Assembly (NCBI GenBank): GCA_002709305.1
Contig: PAQM01000006.1
Span: 186,001-250,000 of the forward strand
Reading direction: 5' to 3'
DNA length: 64,000 nucleotides
Origin: Crocinitomicaceae bacterium
GTDB lineage: Bacteria > Bacteroidota > Bacteroidia > Flavobacteriales_D > Crocinitomicaceae
Positions 47,226 to 56,910 of this stretch are shown in pieces. The notes under the pieces are model-generated. The model was not told the DNA's origin and made no database searches. It was given only the letters and a program-made list of their open reading frames with translations. Position 1 is the stretch's first letter. Every line of letters begins with the position of its first letter. Both the position numbers and the translations under genes were made by a program.

Positions 47226-48644
47226 ATGTACAAATTTTTATCTTATATATCTATTAATTTATTTATATTTTTTTCATTCTCCCAATCTGTAAGTATAAAA
47301 GGAATTGCTCCTTCATATGTTGGATCAACAATTAAAGTCTATAGTATATCAGATTACTTAAGTCAATTTGAGAATCTAATAACATCTTCTAAAATAAAAC
47401 GAGATAGTACATTTTCTCTCACATTTGACATAAAAGAAACACAAAAAATCATTATACAATGTAAAAACAATAAGGGTTTTATTTATGTTCAAAAAGGAGG
47501 GTTATATAATATATTTTTACCTCGAAAAGATAAATATGATCCATACAGAAAAACAGGAAATAACATTGAAATTTCTTTTATAGAATTAGACAGCTCCGAT
47601 ATAAATTATAAAATATTGGGATTTCAAAGGTGGATAGACCATTTCATAGGCAACAACTTTTATATAAAAAATGTTGAACCAGAAAAATTTGCAAAAAATT
47701 TAGATAGATTTAAATTAAATGTTGAAAGAGCATACCAGAATGATAATAGTAATTATTTTAAAACACATGTTAAATTCTCTATTGCCAGCTTAGATAATAT
47801 TCAAACATTATCTGAAAGAAGTAGATATGAAAAACATGATTTTTACATTAAGCATTCACCAATTGAATATAATAATGAAGCTTATATGTGTTATATATCT
47901 GATTTCTATCAAAACATGACACCTATCCTTTCTGAGAACGTGTATAAAAAATTAGATGCAGGGATTATGAAAGGTAGCCCAACATTAATAATGAAAGCAC
48001 TTGGTGGAGATTATACATTAATTAACTTAAGAATTAGAGAACTAATTATGATAAACTTACTTTCTGAAGAATACAATAAGAATAATTTCCCAAAAAAAAA
48101 CATTGAAACTATTCTGGATAGCTTATCTAATAAATGTTTATTTAAAGCACATGAAAAAATAGCGAAAAACATCAAAAACCGTATCACTCAATTATTACCT
48201 GGAAGCAAAGCTAAAGAGATAATATTTAAAGAGCTAGGTAAGACATCAGAAGTAAAAATTCAAACCTCTCAGGGTAAATACATGTATATTCACTTTTTTA
48301 ATCCTGAAAATGAAGAAAATAAAAAAGAAATACTAATATTAAATGATCTATTTTTAAAATATAAGGATTACGTGAAATTTATTTCAATATATAACAGAGA
48401 TAATTCTATTTCAAAAAATAGTCAAGAGATAATACAAAAAATACCTTGGAATGTATATGGTATATCTGAGTCTAACACAATTTGGAAAGATTACCAAATT
48501 AAAAATTATCCTCAGTACACATTAATTGATGAAACTGGACACATTGTAGCAAGCCCGGCATTGTCTCCTAAACCAAATGGTAATTACGAAACCATTGAAA
48601 AAACATTCTTTTATATACAACGATTGTTGAATATGCGGCAATAG
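47226..48644 (+). CDS. Secreted thioredoxin-fold protein lacking the CxxC motif
   Basis: ATG at 47226 is preferred to the TTG of the ORF track. The 472-residue protein has a signal peptide (about 1-22), a long mostly helical middle (residues about 100-330) and a C-terminal thioredoxin-like domain: YMYIHFFNPENEENKKEILILND, then IKNYPQYTLIDETGHIVASPA. The position where TlpA proteins have WCGPC holds NPENEEN instead, so it cannot be a thiol oxidoreductase. It resembles the degenerate redoxins seen next to DUF4369 proteins in Bacteroidota. Function unknown. Confidence 0.78.
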   Translation: MYKFLSYISINLFIFFSFSQSVSIKGIAPSYVGSTIKVYSISDYLSQFENLITSSKIKRDSTFSLTFDIKETQKIIIQCKNNKGFIYVQKGGLYNIFLPRKDKYDPYRKTGNNIEISFIELDSSDINYKILGFQRWIDHFIGNNFYIKNVEPEKFAKNLDRFKLNVERAYQNDNSNYFKTHVKFSIASLDNIQTLSERSRYEKHDFYIKHSPIEYNNEAYMCYISDFYQNMTPILSENVYKKLDAGIMKGSPTLIMKALGGDYTLINLRIRELIMINLLSEEYNKNNFPKKNIETILDSLSNKCLFKAHEKIAKNIKNRITQLLPGSKAKEIIFKELGKTSEVKIQTSQGKYMYIHFFNPENEENKKEILILNDLFLKYKDYVKFISIYNRDNSISKNSQEIIQKIPWNVYGISESNTIWKDYQIKNYPQYTLIDETGHIVASPALSPKPNGNYETIEKTFFYIQRLLNMRQ

Positions 48645-48719
48645 ATGATAAATCAATTTTAATCTCAATTATGTTTTAAAATCGGTTAAAGTTTTTAGTA
48701 ATTTTAAAAAAAATATTCA

Positions 48720-49307
48720 ATGAAATTTAATTTATCAGAAGTAAACGAGCTTATAAAAGAACGCAGAACAATATATCCTGAACAATACAATAATCGACAA
48801 GTACATAAAGAACAAATTGAAATAATTCTGAATAATGCGCGATGGGCACCTACTCATGGTAATACACAACCATGGCGATTCAAAATATTTTCAGATAACG
48901 CTAGAAAATATTTAGGTGAATTTTTAGCAAAAACATACATAAATAAAACACCTAAAGAACAACAAAAAGAAACAACAATATCTAAGTTAATAAATCGACC
49001 AAAAATGGCTTCTGTAGTTATTGCTGTATGTATGAAAAGACAAGTTGAAGAGAAAATTCCTGAGATAGAAGAAATAGAAGCCGTTGCATGTGCGATTCAA
49101 AATATGTATTTAACATGTACTGCATATGGATTAGGTGGTTTTTGGTCAACACCAAAAATAATATATACAGAAGAGATGAATAATTTTCTTAATTTGAAAA
49201 AAAAAGACAAGTGTCTAGGTCTTTTCTATATTGGTTACCCCAAAATTGAATGGCCTAAAGGACACCGTAAACCAATTGAATATTCTACAGAATGGATAAT
49301 CCAGTAG
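48720..49307 (+). CDS. Nitroreductase family protein
   Basis: The 195-residue FMN-binding protein starts with ELIKERRTIYPEQYNNRQVHKEQIE and has WAPTHGNTQPWRFKIF (the classic R/S-binding WAPTH.NxQPWRF segment) and the GLGGFWSTP motif. The fold reduces nitro, quinone or flavin substrates with NAD(P)H. The exact substrate cannot be read. Length is that of the short group with a serine-type N-terminus. It overlaps the next small gene by 16 nt. The minus ORF 49215-49463 is a shadow. Confidence 0.92.
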   Translation: MKFNLSEVNELIKERRTIYPEQYNNRQVHKEQIEIILNNARWAPTHGNTQPWRFKIFSDNARKYLGEFLAKTYINKTPKEQQKETTISKLINRPKMASVVIAVCMKRQVEEKIPEIEEIEAVACAIQNMYLTCTAYGLGGFWSTPKIIYTEEMNNFLNLKKKDKCLGLFYIGYPKIEWPKGHRKPIEYSTEWIIQ

Positions 49308-49678
49308 ATCACAGTTTAGATTTAGGGTTAGTAAACTATACTCAGCACCCAAGTAACACAAATTATATTGTATATCGTTTTTCTGATAAAAATCGTGCCT
49401 CGTCTTTTGAACAAGAATTAAATAATCATAATATTTGGTTTGAAAAAGGAAAAAGTAAAACACAAAATAATATATATACTCTGTATGCTATTCATAAAAA
49501 AAATTATAAAAAAACAGAAAAAATTAATTTTTTAATTGAAGCTAAATATAAAAAACCATTGATTCCATTTAAAATATTACGTTATTTCATTCTATTCTTT
49601 GGATTATCAATATTAACTTTAGCTTCAATAGGATACTGTAAAAGCAAAGAAAAAATTAAAATAAATCAAGTGCTTTGA
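49292..49678 (+). CDS. Small hypothetical protein with one C-terminal membrane helix
   Basis: The 128-residue protein is made of a soluble N-terminal half (YIVYRFSDKNRASSFEQELNNHNIWFEKGK), which looks like a two-stranded alpha/beta unit, and a hydrophobic helix (about 95-118) ending in CKSKEK. It overlaps the nitroreductase gene by 16 nt and is followed 42 nt later by an outer-membrane barrel gene. I do not recognise the family. Coding is supported by its in-register overlap and codon pattern matching neighbours, but the evidence is modest. Confidence 0.65.
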   Translation: MDNPVDHSLDLGLVNYTQHPSNTNYIVYRFSDKNRASSFEQELNNHNIWFEKGKSKTQNNIYTLYAIHKKNYKKTEKINFLIEAKYKKPLIPFKILRYFILFFGLSILTLASIGYCKSKEKIKINQVL

Positions 49679-49720
49679 AAAAAATATTTGATTGGTATAA
49701 AACTGAATTTTACATTGATT

Positions 49721-50488
49721 ATGAAGATAACTTTAATGATATCATTTCTTATAATTACTTTCGTTTCTCTTTCACAATTAGGTAGAAAAAATATTCAATC
49801 ATTCTTTGGGATTCAAATAAAACCAATATTCCCTGCAAAATATATTGGTCAAAAAAACTATACATTTTCAACTAATAATTCAGATTCTATTCAATACTCT
49901 TCTTCAATAAATCAAAAAACTGGTTATTCATTTGGCGGAACAGTTAGGGCTGGAATATCAAAACTTATAGCAATAGAAACTGGAATTAATTTTTATCAAA
50001 GAAATTTTAATCTCAATGTTGATGTTCCTGATTCTAACATATTTGTACAAAATGATATAAGTTTTATTAACTATGATATTCCTATCAATGCACTGTTTTA
50101 CATTCCTTTATCTGAAAAAATTTATATGAATGCTTCTCTTGGAGCATCATTAACAATGAAACCTACACGTGTAGGAGTTACAACAAAATCAACAGGTTCT
50201 AATGAATTTTACCATACAGGTATTGTTAATAATAAATTTGGAATAGCTCTTAATGGAAATATGGGATTTGAATATCGAATTAAAAAAATTGGTATATTTT
50301 ATTTAGGAGGCTCTGCTCAAGTTCCAATAGATCCAATTTTCAATCTTCAAACTCTATACAAACATGAGGGATATAAAAGCTACCTTTATGGAGATGTTAA
50401 TGGTTCTTATTTTGCTATAGATATAAAATATTTTTTTCCTATAATAAATAATAAGGGTAAACAATTTCTAGAAGGTCCAATAGAATAA
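49721..50488 (+). CDS. Outer-membrane beta-barrel protein
   Basis: The ORF track begins at TTG 49688, but ATG 49721 gives a clean signal peptide (MKITLMISFLIITFVSLSQ). The 255-residue mature region alternates polar and aromatic residues with GTVRAGISKLIAIETGINFYQRNF-type strands, PINALFYIPLSEKIYMNASLGASL, and a C-terminal YFAIDIKYFFP, as in small 8- to 10-strand barrels of the outer-membrane beta-barrel superfamily. Function is unknown. The gene ends 4 nt before the condensation-like gene. Confidence 0.78.
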   Translation: MKITLMISFLIITFVSLSQLGRKNIQSFFGIQIKPIFPAKYIGQKNYTFSTNNSDSIQYSSSINQKTGYSFGGTVRAGISKLIAIETGINFYQRNFNLNVDVPDSNIFVQNDISFINYDIPINALFYIPLSEKIYMNASLGASLTMKPTRVGVTTKSTGSNEFYHTGIVNNKFGIALNGNMGFEYRIKKIGIFYLGGSAQVPIDPIFNLQTLYKHEGYKSYLYGDVNGSYFAIDIKYFFPIINNKGKQFLEGPIE

Positions 50489-50492
50489 ATTT

Positions 50493-51740
50493 ATGTCAAT
50501 AAGAAAAAAAATACCCCTTCTTGGAGCCGACAAATTTATAATGGCACTGGAATATCATGATAAATATATTGGTTCTACAGGTAATATATGTCAATATATA
50601 ATGGAAATTGAACCTAATTTTAATGAGGAAAATTTCATAAAAGAACTTAAAGAAAATTCTATTATTCAATGGTTATCCAAATTATTTTTAATATCTAAAA
50701 ATTCAAATTATTGGAAAGTATTAAAAACAAATAAATCATTAGTTAATGTGAAAATACATAAACATCTATACTACAGTGATTTAAAAAGAAAAAATATAAA
50801 TATTTATGAACCTCCATTATTTCATTTTGAAATTTTTAAAAAAGAGAAAAACAAAACAACAATTGTATTAAGTTGGCATCATATATTAATGGACGAATAT
50901 GGTGCAAACCTACTAATTAATAATCTTGTTAACCCAATAAAAATAAAAAGTATAAATCGTCAAAAATCTAAATTAAATTTCAAAACAATTATAAAATCAA
51001 TAAAAGCAAAAAATTTTTTAAATGAAACTTCAAAAGGAGAAATTGCTTTGATGGCTTCAAGCAAGTCTAATAGTTTAACACAAAACACTTCTATTACATT
51101 ATTTACAGAAGAGGAAACAAAAAAAATAACTAAAAATGCAAAGTTAAACGGGGATATATTTGGGACCTCAAGTTATCTTCTAGCAGCAACTAGTATAGCA
51201 TTAAACAAATATCGAGTACGTGAAAATTTACCAATAAAAGATTTTTGGGTACCTATACCAAAAAACAACAGAAAGAAAGGAGAAAACTGGCCAATTTTAG
51301 GAAATCATATCTCTTTTCTTTTTTATAGATTAAAAAAAGAAGAATTCTTATGTATCAAAAATTTAACAAAATCTATTGTAAAACAAATGACACATCAAAT
51401 ACAAAAAGATAATACTACTAATTTTAATCATCTAATGAATTTTTTAAGAAATATTAGTCCAAAAACATACTCAAAATTAATAAAGGGACCAAATGGAGAA
51501 GATTTATCAAGCTTTCTTTTTACAGTAGCATCAATAGATAATAAAGAGGTAGACACTTTTTTTGATGGCAAAATAATAAATCAATATAGTATACCGCCTA
51601 ATCCTTATCCTCCTGGATTAACTTTTTCATTTAATTTTTTTAAAAAGCAATTAAATCTTACAGTTCAAAGTTATAGAGAAGTTATAGATGACAAAAAAAT
51701 AAAAAAATTAGAAACAGACTTAAAAGAAATTCTAATATAA
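50493..51740 (+). CDS. Condensation-domain/acyltransferase-superfamily protein (modified HHxxxD motif)
   Basis: The 415-residue protein has the CoA-dependent acyltransferase/condensation fold pattern. Its centre is SWHHILMDEYGANLL, H129-H130 with D134, aligned with the catalytic HHxxxDG of NRPS condensation and wax-ester-type acyltransferases. The Gly after the Asp is replaced by Glu (HHxxxDE). The C-terminal FTVASIDNKEVDTFFDGKIINQ..PPGLTFSFN and LTVQSYREVI segments also fit the fold. It could condense an acyl carrier-bound substrate with an amine or alcohol. Nearby carrier protein, AMP-ligase and FAD oxidoreductase suggest the same pathway, though on the opposite strand. A stand-alone acyltransferase with another role is possible. 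Confidence 0.75.
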   Translation: MSIRKKIPLLGADKFIMALEYHDKYIGSTGNICQYIMEIEPNFNEENFIKELKENSIIQWLSKLFLISKNSNYWKVLKTNKSLVNVKIHKHLYYSDLKRKNINIYEPPLFHFEIFKKEKNKTTIVLSWHHILMDEYGANLLINNLVNPIKIKSINRQKSKLNFKTIIKSIKAKNFLNETSKGEIALMASSKSNSLTQNTSITLFTEEETKKITKNAKLNGDIFGTSSYLLAATSIALNKYRVRENLPIKDFWVPIPKNNRKKGENWPILGNHISFLFYRLKKEEFLCIKNLTKSIVKQMTHQIQKDNTTNFNHLMNFLRNISPKTYSKLIKGPNGEDLSSFLFTVASIDNKEVDTFFDGKIINQYSIPPNPYPPGLTFSFNFFKKQLNLTVQSYREVIDDKKIKKLETDLKEILI

Positions 51741-51744
51741 ATAA

Positions 51745-52851
51745 TCATAACTCTAACCCTATTTTCTCAGCTACACCTCCCCATTCTTTTTGAATTTTCT
51801 TCTTTATTAGACTACCTAAAGGTTTATATTTATTCTTTTTATATTTAGATATTTCTTTTATTTCTTTTTTCAAGTTAAGTTCTAAAGAATCAATTCCTTT
51901 AATATCAAGTTCTTTATAAATCTTTTTTATTACTAATAACGGCTCTTGTTCAAGATCATCAAATGATATTTGAACTAATTGATTACTTTTTAAGAATTTA
52001 ATATCATTTATATATTTTTCATAAATCAACCGGTAAGATTTTAAAATATAATTAGAAATATAATTTACATCTACATTCTGAAAAGAGGTAATAGGAATTA
52101 TTTTCTCATATAAACGAATAGTAGAAGAATATACATCATATGGATGACGAGTAATATGAATAAACTTTGCATCTGGATATAAATCTAATATTTCCTTAAC
52201 TCTCGCTGTGTTTGCAGGGCTTTTTAATACTATTCTTTTTCCATTACTTTTCATAGTTAACTTTTTAATAAAAAAATCAAGCTTATCCTTCCAATAACTA
52301 GCCCCCCCACCATCAAATAGAACGCAATTAGAAAGTACATTGTAGGCATTTTTAGGGAAATAAAATGAAAACATATATGAATATTGACTCATATTTGCCA
52401 TGGCAAACTCTTCTTCTTTTGGAGAATTTATAGAAATTTCAACATTATCTTGCGGTCTTTTTGATGGAAGAGATAAAGCAATTAAATATTTTAATAACCT
52501 GCCACCAATTAAAGATATATTGGGCAGTAAAGCGTCATATACTGAACAATACGTAAACTGCTTGTCCTTAGTCAATAAATAATGTAAAAGTGTTGTTCCA
52601 CTTCGAAAATGACCAAGAATGAAAATAGGAGACTTAACTACTTGTCTTTTTATCTTTTTTGAATAGAATAAAAATTCAAAAAAATGAAAAGGAACATTTA
52701 ATAAGCTTATTATAGTTATGAAAATAATTTTTGGAATAAATAAAATATTAAACTTAAATCTCACATTATATAAAACTTTAAACCAGTTAAAAAAAGAAAT
52801 ACCCAATAATGGATGTTTAAAGAAATTAAAATATTTTATTTTTATTTTCAT
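51745..52851 (-). CDS. Sulfotransferase family protein
   Basis: The 368-residue protein has a hydrophobic segment near residues 35-62. The PAPS 5'-phosphosulfate loop follows, FILGHFRSGTTLLH (about 77-90), and then the 3'-phosphate motif HITRHPYDVYSSTIRLYEK (RxPxxxxxS type). The final stretch includes KEWGGVAEKIG. This is the Sulfotransfer_3-like class that adds sulfate to lipids, glycans or small molecules. A hydrophobic N-terminal stretch suggests membrane association. The substrate is unknown. It lies between the condensation-like gene and the DUF5686 gene, so a tailoring role is possible. The minus strand has its own good promoter. Confidence 0.85.
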   Translation of the reverse strand: MKIKIKYFNFFKHPLLGISFFNWFKVLYNVRFKFNILFIPKIIFITIISLLNVPFHFFEFLFYSKKIKRQVVKSPIFILGHFRSGTTLLHYLLTKDKQFTYCSVYDALLPNISLIGGRLLKYLIALSLPSKRPQDNVEISINSPKEEEFAMANMSQYSYMFSFYFPKNAYNVLSNCVLFDGGGASYWKDKLDFFIKKLTMKSNGKRIVLKSPANTARVKEILDLYPDAKFIHITRHPYDVYSSTIRLYEKIIPITSFQNVDVNYISNYILKSYRLIYEKYINDIKFLKSNQLVQISFDDLEQEPLLVIKKIYKELDIKGIDSLELNLKKEIKEISKYKKNKYKPLGSLIKKKIQKEWGGVAEKIGLEL

Positions 52852-52913
52852 AAAAAGATAAATAAGAACTTATATTTTCAAAGTAAGTGTTTTTAAACAA
52901 ATTAAATTCAGTG

Positions 52914-52943
52914 CAAAACTAAATTATATTAGAAAAAATTCAA
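52914..52943 (-). promoter_or_regulatory. Candidate Bacteroidota promoter for the sulfotransferase gene
   Basis: Read on the minus strand, TTG is followed after 19 nt by TAGTTTTG, a full match to TTG-N17-23-TAnnTTTG. It is 62 nt upstream of the sulfotransferase ATG, giving a leader of about 55 nt. The divergent plus-strand gene starts only 27 nt beyond its -33 end. Confidence 0.6.
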
Positions 52944-52954
52944 TAATGAATTAT

Positions 52955-52962
52955 TATGTTTG
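52955..52962 (+). promoter_or_regulatory. Possible -7 element for the DUF5686 gene
   Basis: TATGTTTG matches TAnnTTTG and ends 7 nt before the ATG at 52970, the same distance as at queE. No TTG is visible at the -33 distance. Confidence 0.4.
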
Positions 52963-52969
52963 TGACTAA

Positions 52970-55456
52970 ATGAAAGTAATTTGTAAATATCGATTTCTAC
53001 TAATATTTCTGTTTTCATTAAATACGTTTCAAAATTTAGCTCAAAAAACAACTATATATGGAAATATAAAAGAAGATTCAACATTTTTTAACATAATGTA
53101 TGCAAAAGTACATTTTAAGGGAACACAAGTTGGAACAACGAGTGACTCATTAGGTATGTTTAAACTAAGCATTCCTAATGAAAAATTGATGTTTGATTCA
53201 TTAATTATTTCATATTTAGGTTTTAAAACAAAAAAAATTCCAATAAAGCGTGGTGAAAAACAAGAAATTAACATTTTACTTTCTTCTACTTTTTTTAAAA
53301 CATTTGACGAAGTAAGGGTAATTGCTGGCGAAAATCCTGCATGGAAATATTTAAGGAAAATTATTAAAAACAAAACACTAAACAATCCTCAAAACCATGA
53401 AAATTATTCAAACATTGAGTATTCTAAAACCCGATTTGACCTTAACAATTTTACTGACAAAATAAAAACAAATATCTTATTAAAACCCTTTGATTACATA
53501 TGGGAAAATACTAAAATAACTAAAGATGGTATAAATTATCTTCCAGTATTGTTATCAGAAAGAATTATTGAACACTATTATCAAAAATCACCAAAAGATA
53601 AAAAAGATATTATTATAGGAGATAAAACAACTGGCCTAGCTGGACCAAAATTAAAAGAATTTACTAATGATTTATATATAACACCAAATATATATAACAA
53701 CTATATTACTATTCTTGGAAAATCATTTCCAAGTCCATTAAATAATAACTATAAAAATCATTATAAATTTTATTTAATGGATAGCATCAAAAATGAAGCT
53801 GAACAAACTTATATAATAAAATTTCTACCAAAATATAAACGTCAACTAGCTTTTACTGGAGAAATGGAAATTGACTCTTCAACATTAGCTGTTAAAAAAA
53901 TTCAATTGCGTTTTGATATTAAAGCCAATGTTAATTTTGTGAGAAGCTATTACATAAGTCAATCTTATAAAAAGATAAATGATTATTGGACACTATCAGA
54001 ATCTAATGTTATCGGAGATTTTACTGTTTTAGAAAATTCCTCTGACTTAACTGGTTTTTTTGGAAGAAAAAAATCAACATTTACAAATAATAAAATCAAT
54101 TCAAAACTTAAAAAAAACATATTTAAGGGTATAGAAAGAATTGAATACACTGATAGCTCTAGTATACAAAATGATTTTTTTTGGGAAAATTATAGAACTG
54201 AATCACTATCAGAGGAAGAAATAAAATTATTAAAAATCACGAAAAAGATAGAAAATGACCCTTCGTTTAAAATACGTAAGAATATTTTTAAAGCTATTGG
54301 AAATGGTTATATTCCTTTTAAAACAATAGAAATTGGCAATCTCTACAAACTTTATAGTTTTAATAATATAGAAAATAATCGATTTAATTTTAGTATAAGA
54401 ACAAAGCCAAATAAAATAAACCGATTTATTTTTTCAGGTAATATAGGATATGGGACAAAAGACAAAAAATGGAAATACAACCTAATTAGCACAATAAATG
54501 TAAATAAAAATAACCAAACTCGATTTGGAATTAAGTATAACTATGATATAAAACAAATTGGCCGAAGTTTTAACCAAATTGAATTAGATCATATATTAAG
54601 TTCTTTAATTCAGATTGGAAATACAGAATCAAGAAATTATGTGGGACAAATTAATTTCTATTTTGAACAAATTCTTTGGACTGGAACAATTCTTCGCCTT
54701 GGATACTTTAGAAAAACATATTCCCCAACTAATAATGACACTTATAAAAGCATAAATGAGCAAGGTAATATAGAGGACATTGATTATTACAACTCTAATG
54801 GAATTGATGCAACATTTAAATTCAATTACTTATTCAAAAAAATTACAGGAGAATTTTATGATAAAAATGATTTTCCTGAAAAATATCCTAGTTTTACACT
54901 TAACTTTAAGCTAGCCGACCAATCTATTTTTAAATCATCATATAGTTATCAAAAAATAACTGCATCAATAAAACAAAAAGTAAATACAAAAAAAATCGGT
55001 TATTTTAATTACAACATTGAAAGTGGAAAAACATATGGAGTTGTACCTCATTTGGATTTAGACATACCTTTTGGAAACCAATTAATATTGACAGATGATT
55101 ATGCTTTCAATCTTATGAACTTTATGGAATTTGCTTCTGATCAGTATATATCCATTTATTTTTCTCATCATTTCGAAGGTTTAATATTAGACAAAATACC
55201 ATTAATAAATCGTTTAAAATGGAGGACTTTTATGTTTGGAAGAACCTTCATCGGTGGTTTATCTGAAAAAAACAACCAAATGAGATATCTATTCCCAGAA
55301 AACTTAATCGCTATTAATAAACCTTATTATGAAGTCGGATTTGGATTAGAAAACATATTTAAATTTGCAAAAATTGATTTTACATGGAGATTATCAGAAG
55401 GACAAGGGGAATATTATCGTTTCTTAATAAAACCTGGATTTAAGTTCAGTTTTTAA
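52970..55456 (+). CDS. DUF5686 outer-membrane protein with carboxypeptidase-regulatory-like domain
   Basis: The 828-residue protein has a signal peptide (about 1-24). A carboxypeptidase-regulatory-like domain (about 25-105) has TIYGNIKEDSTFFNIMYAKVHFKGTQVGTTSDSLGMFKLSIPN and LIISYLGFKTKK. A DUF5686 body follows, and a C-terminal beta-barrel-like half ends LIKPGFKFSF. DUF5686 proteins are common in Bacteroidota and of unknown function. The last Phe suggests recognition by the BAM machine. Its stop overlaps the stop of the AMP-ligase gene by 4 nt on the other strand. The minus ORF 53041-53385 is a shadow. Confidence 0.88.
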   Translation: MKVICKYRFLLIFLFSLNTFQNLAQKTTIYGNIKEDSTFFNIMYAKVHFKGTQVGTTSDSLGMFKLSIPNEKLMFDSLIISYLGFKTKKIPIKRGEKQEINILLSSTFFKTFDEVRVIAGENPAWKYLRKIIKNKTLNNPQNHENYSNIEYSKTRFDLNNFTDKIKTNILLKPFDYIWENTKITKDGINYLPVLLSERIIEHYYQKSPKDKKDIIIGDKTTGLAGPKLKEFTNDLYITPNIYNNYITILGKSFPSPLNNNYKNHYKFYLMDSIKNEAEQTYIIKFLPKYKRQLAFTGEMEIDSSTLAVKKIQLRFDIKANVNFVRSYYISQSYKKINDYWTLSESNVIGDFTVLENSSDLTGFFGRKKSTFTNNKINSKLKKNIFKGIERIEYTDSSSIQNDFFWENYRTESLSEEEIKLLKITKKIENDPSFKIRKNIFKAIGNGYIPFKTIEIGNLYKLYSFNNIENNRFNFSIRTKPNKINRFIFSGNIGYGTKDKKWKYNLISTINVNKNNQTRFGIKYNYDIKQIGRSFNQIELDHILSSLIQIGNTESRNYVGQINFYFEQILWTGTILRLGYFRKTYSPTNNDTYKSINEQGNIEDIDYYNSNGIDATFKFNYLFKKITGEFYDKNDFPEKYPSFTLNFKLADQSIFKSSYSYQKITASIKQKVNTKKIGYFNYNIESGKTYGVVPHLDLDIPFGNQLILTDDYAFNLMNFMEFASDQYISIYFSHHFEGLILDKIPLINRLKWRTFMFGRTFIGGLSEKNNQMRYLFPENLIAINKPYYEVGFGLENIFKFAKIDFTWRLSEGQGEYYRFLIKPGFKFSF

Positions 55457-56895
55457 AATCTCTTTAATTTTCCAGTTTTAGTAATAGGAAAATCATCTAC
55501 AACTATTATTTTTTGGGGAATTTTAAATGTAGACAAATTTTCTCTACAATGATTCAACACTTTTTCAATATCTATTTTTTCTTTAGTAACTAATTTTATT
55601 TCAGCTTGAATAATTTGTCCCATAAATGGATGATGAGTACCGCTTACGCGAGCCATTTCAATATAACTTAATTCTTCTAAAACTTTTTCCACCTCTTCTG
55701 CAAAAACTTTATTGCCAGCAACATTAATCATAGATTTCTTTCGACCTTTAATTTTAATCATACCATTTTTAGAAATTATTGCAAAATCAGCAGTTTGAAA
55801 ATAACCATCTTTTAATACTTTTTCTCTTGTCAAAGGAGGATTTAAATATGCATCAAACATTCCAGGCCCTTTTATACCTAATAAACCTAATTTTCCAGAA
55901 GGAAGAATTTTATTTTCAGAATCAAAAACCTCAACGTCAAAGTCAGGTAAAGGATAACCAACTGACTCTAAAAATTGGTCTGAAATCTCTGTATTTACAA
56001 TAGGTAAACCAATTTCTATTATTCCAAAAGCTTGGTTTACAACTATATTATATCTTTTCATAAATAATTTTGATACGGTTTGACTAATACCAGAAGAAGT
56101 CGATATAACTTTCTTTAAACTAGGCATCATAACTCTAGAATTATCTGAAGCCAATAACCGAATTTGTAAAGGAGATGCATATAAGAGTGTTCCTTCATAA
56201 GAATTAGTCATTTCAATTACATTTTTTGCAAGAAAAGAATTTACAACAGTAATTGAAGCACCATATTTAATATACAAAACTATAGAAACTATAAAATGAT
56301 AAGCCATAGGTAAAACCCAAACAACATTACTATTAGTATTAATATTTAAACTTTTATTTGCAGCTTCAATTCTTTCTAAAACAGATTTATTTGAAATTAT
56401 AACACCTTTTGACAATCCTGTTGTACCGCTTGTATATCTAATGAATGCAGGATTATTAACATGACTAGCAAAAATATGGGATTCTTCTACTTCTGTTTTC
56501 AGATATATTAATTTATCAACATTTAATTTAATTTTTTCGATAATATTCAACGATAATTCAAACCCACTACAATCATCTAAAATTGCATGAAGCTTTGTTT
56601 TATCTATAATTTCTGTTATTTCTCTCTTTTTTAATTGATGCGAAATAGGCATAACTGCTGCCCCACATCCCAATACTGCAAAAACAGCAATAATAAAATT
56701 ACGACTGTTTTTTCCTCTAACTCCAACACACATTCCAGACTTAATACCTAAAGCAATTAACTTCACTTTCAAAATATCAACCTCTACATCTAATTCTTTA
56801 TATGAAATAGTTCCATATTCATCGTGAATTGCAGGATTATCTGGCCACAAAAAAGATGCATTTTTTAATAAATTATATACTGATTTATTATTCAT
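55453..56895 (-). CDS. Stand-alone AMP-dependent acyl/amino-acyl ligase (adenylation enzyme)
   Basis: The 480-residue ANL-superfamily enzyme has the A3 P-loop FIRYTSGTTGLSKGVIIS (about residues 150-167), the A5-like NQAFGIIEIG, the A7/A8 region YFQTADFAIISKNGMIKIKGRKKSMINVAG and the A10 lysine in PITKTGKLKRF right at the C-terminus. It activates a carboxylic acid as acyl-AMP and loads a thiol. Since a carrier protein is encoded nearby, loading of that carrier is likely. There is no fused carrier domain. The substrate (aryl, fatty or amino acid) is not predictable by eye. Confidence 0.88.
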   Translation of the reverse strand: MNNKSVYNLLKNASFLWPDNPAIHDEYGTISYKELDVEVDILKVKLIALGIKSGMCVGVRGKNSRNFIIAVFAVLGCGAAVMPISHQLKKREITEIIDKTKLHAILDDCSGFELSLNIIEKIKLNVDKLIYLKTEVEESHIFASHVNNPAFIRYTSGTTGLSKGVIISNKSVLERIEAANKSLNINTNSNVVWVLPMAYHFIVSIVLYIKYGASITVVNSFLAKNVIEMTNSYEGTLLYASPLQIRLLASDNSRVMMPSLKKVISTSSGISQTVSKLFMKRYNIVVNQAFGIIEIGLPIVNTEISDQFLESVGYPLPDFDVEVFDSENKILPSGKLGLLGIKGPGMFDAYLNPPLTREKVLKDGYFQTADFAIISKNGMIKIKGRKKSMINVAGNKVFAEEVEKVLEELSYIEMARVSGTHHPFMGQIIQAEIKLVTKEKIDIEKVLNHCRENLSTFKIPQKIIVVDDFPITKTGKLKRF

Positions 56896-56910
56896 TTAGC
56901 TAATTAAGAT

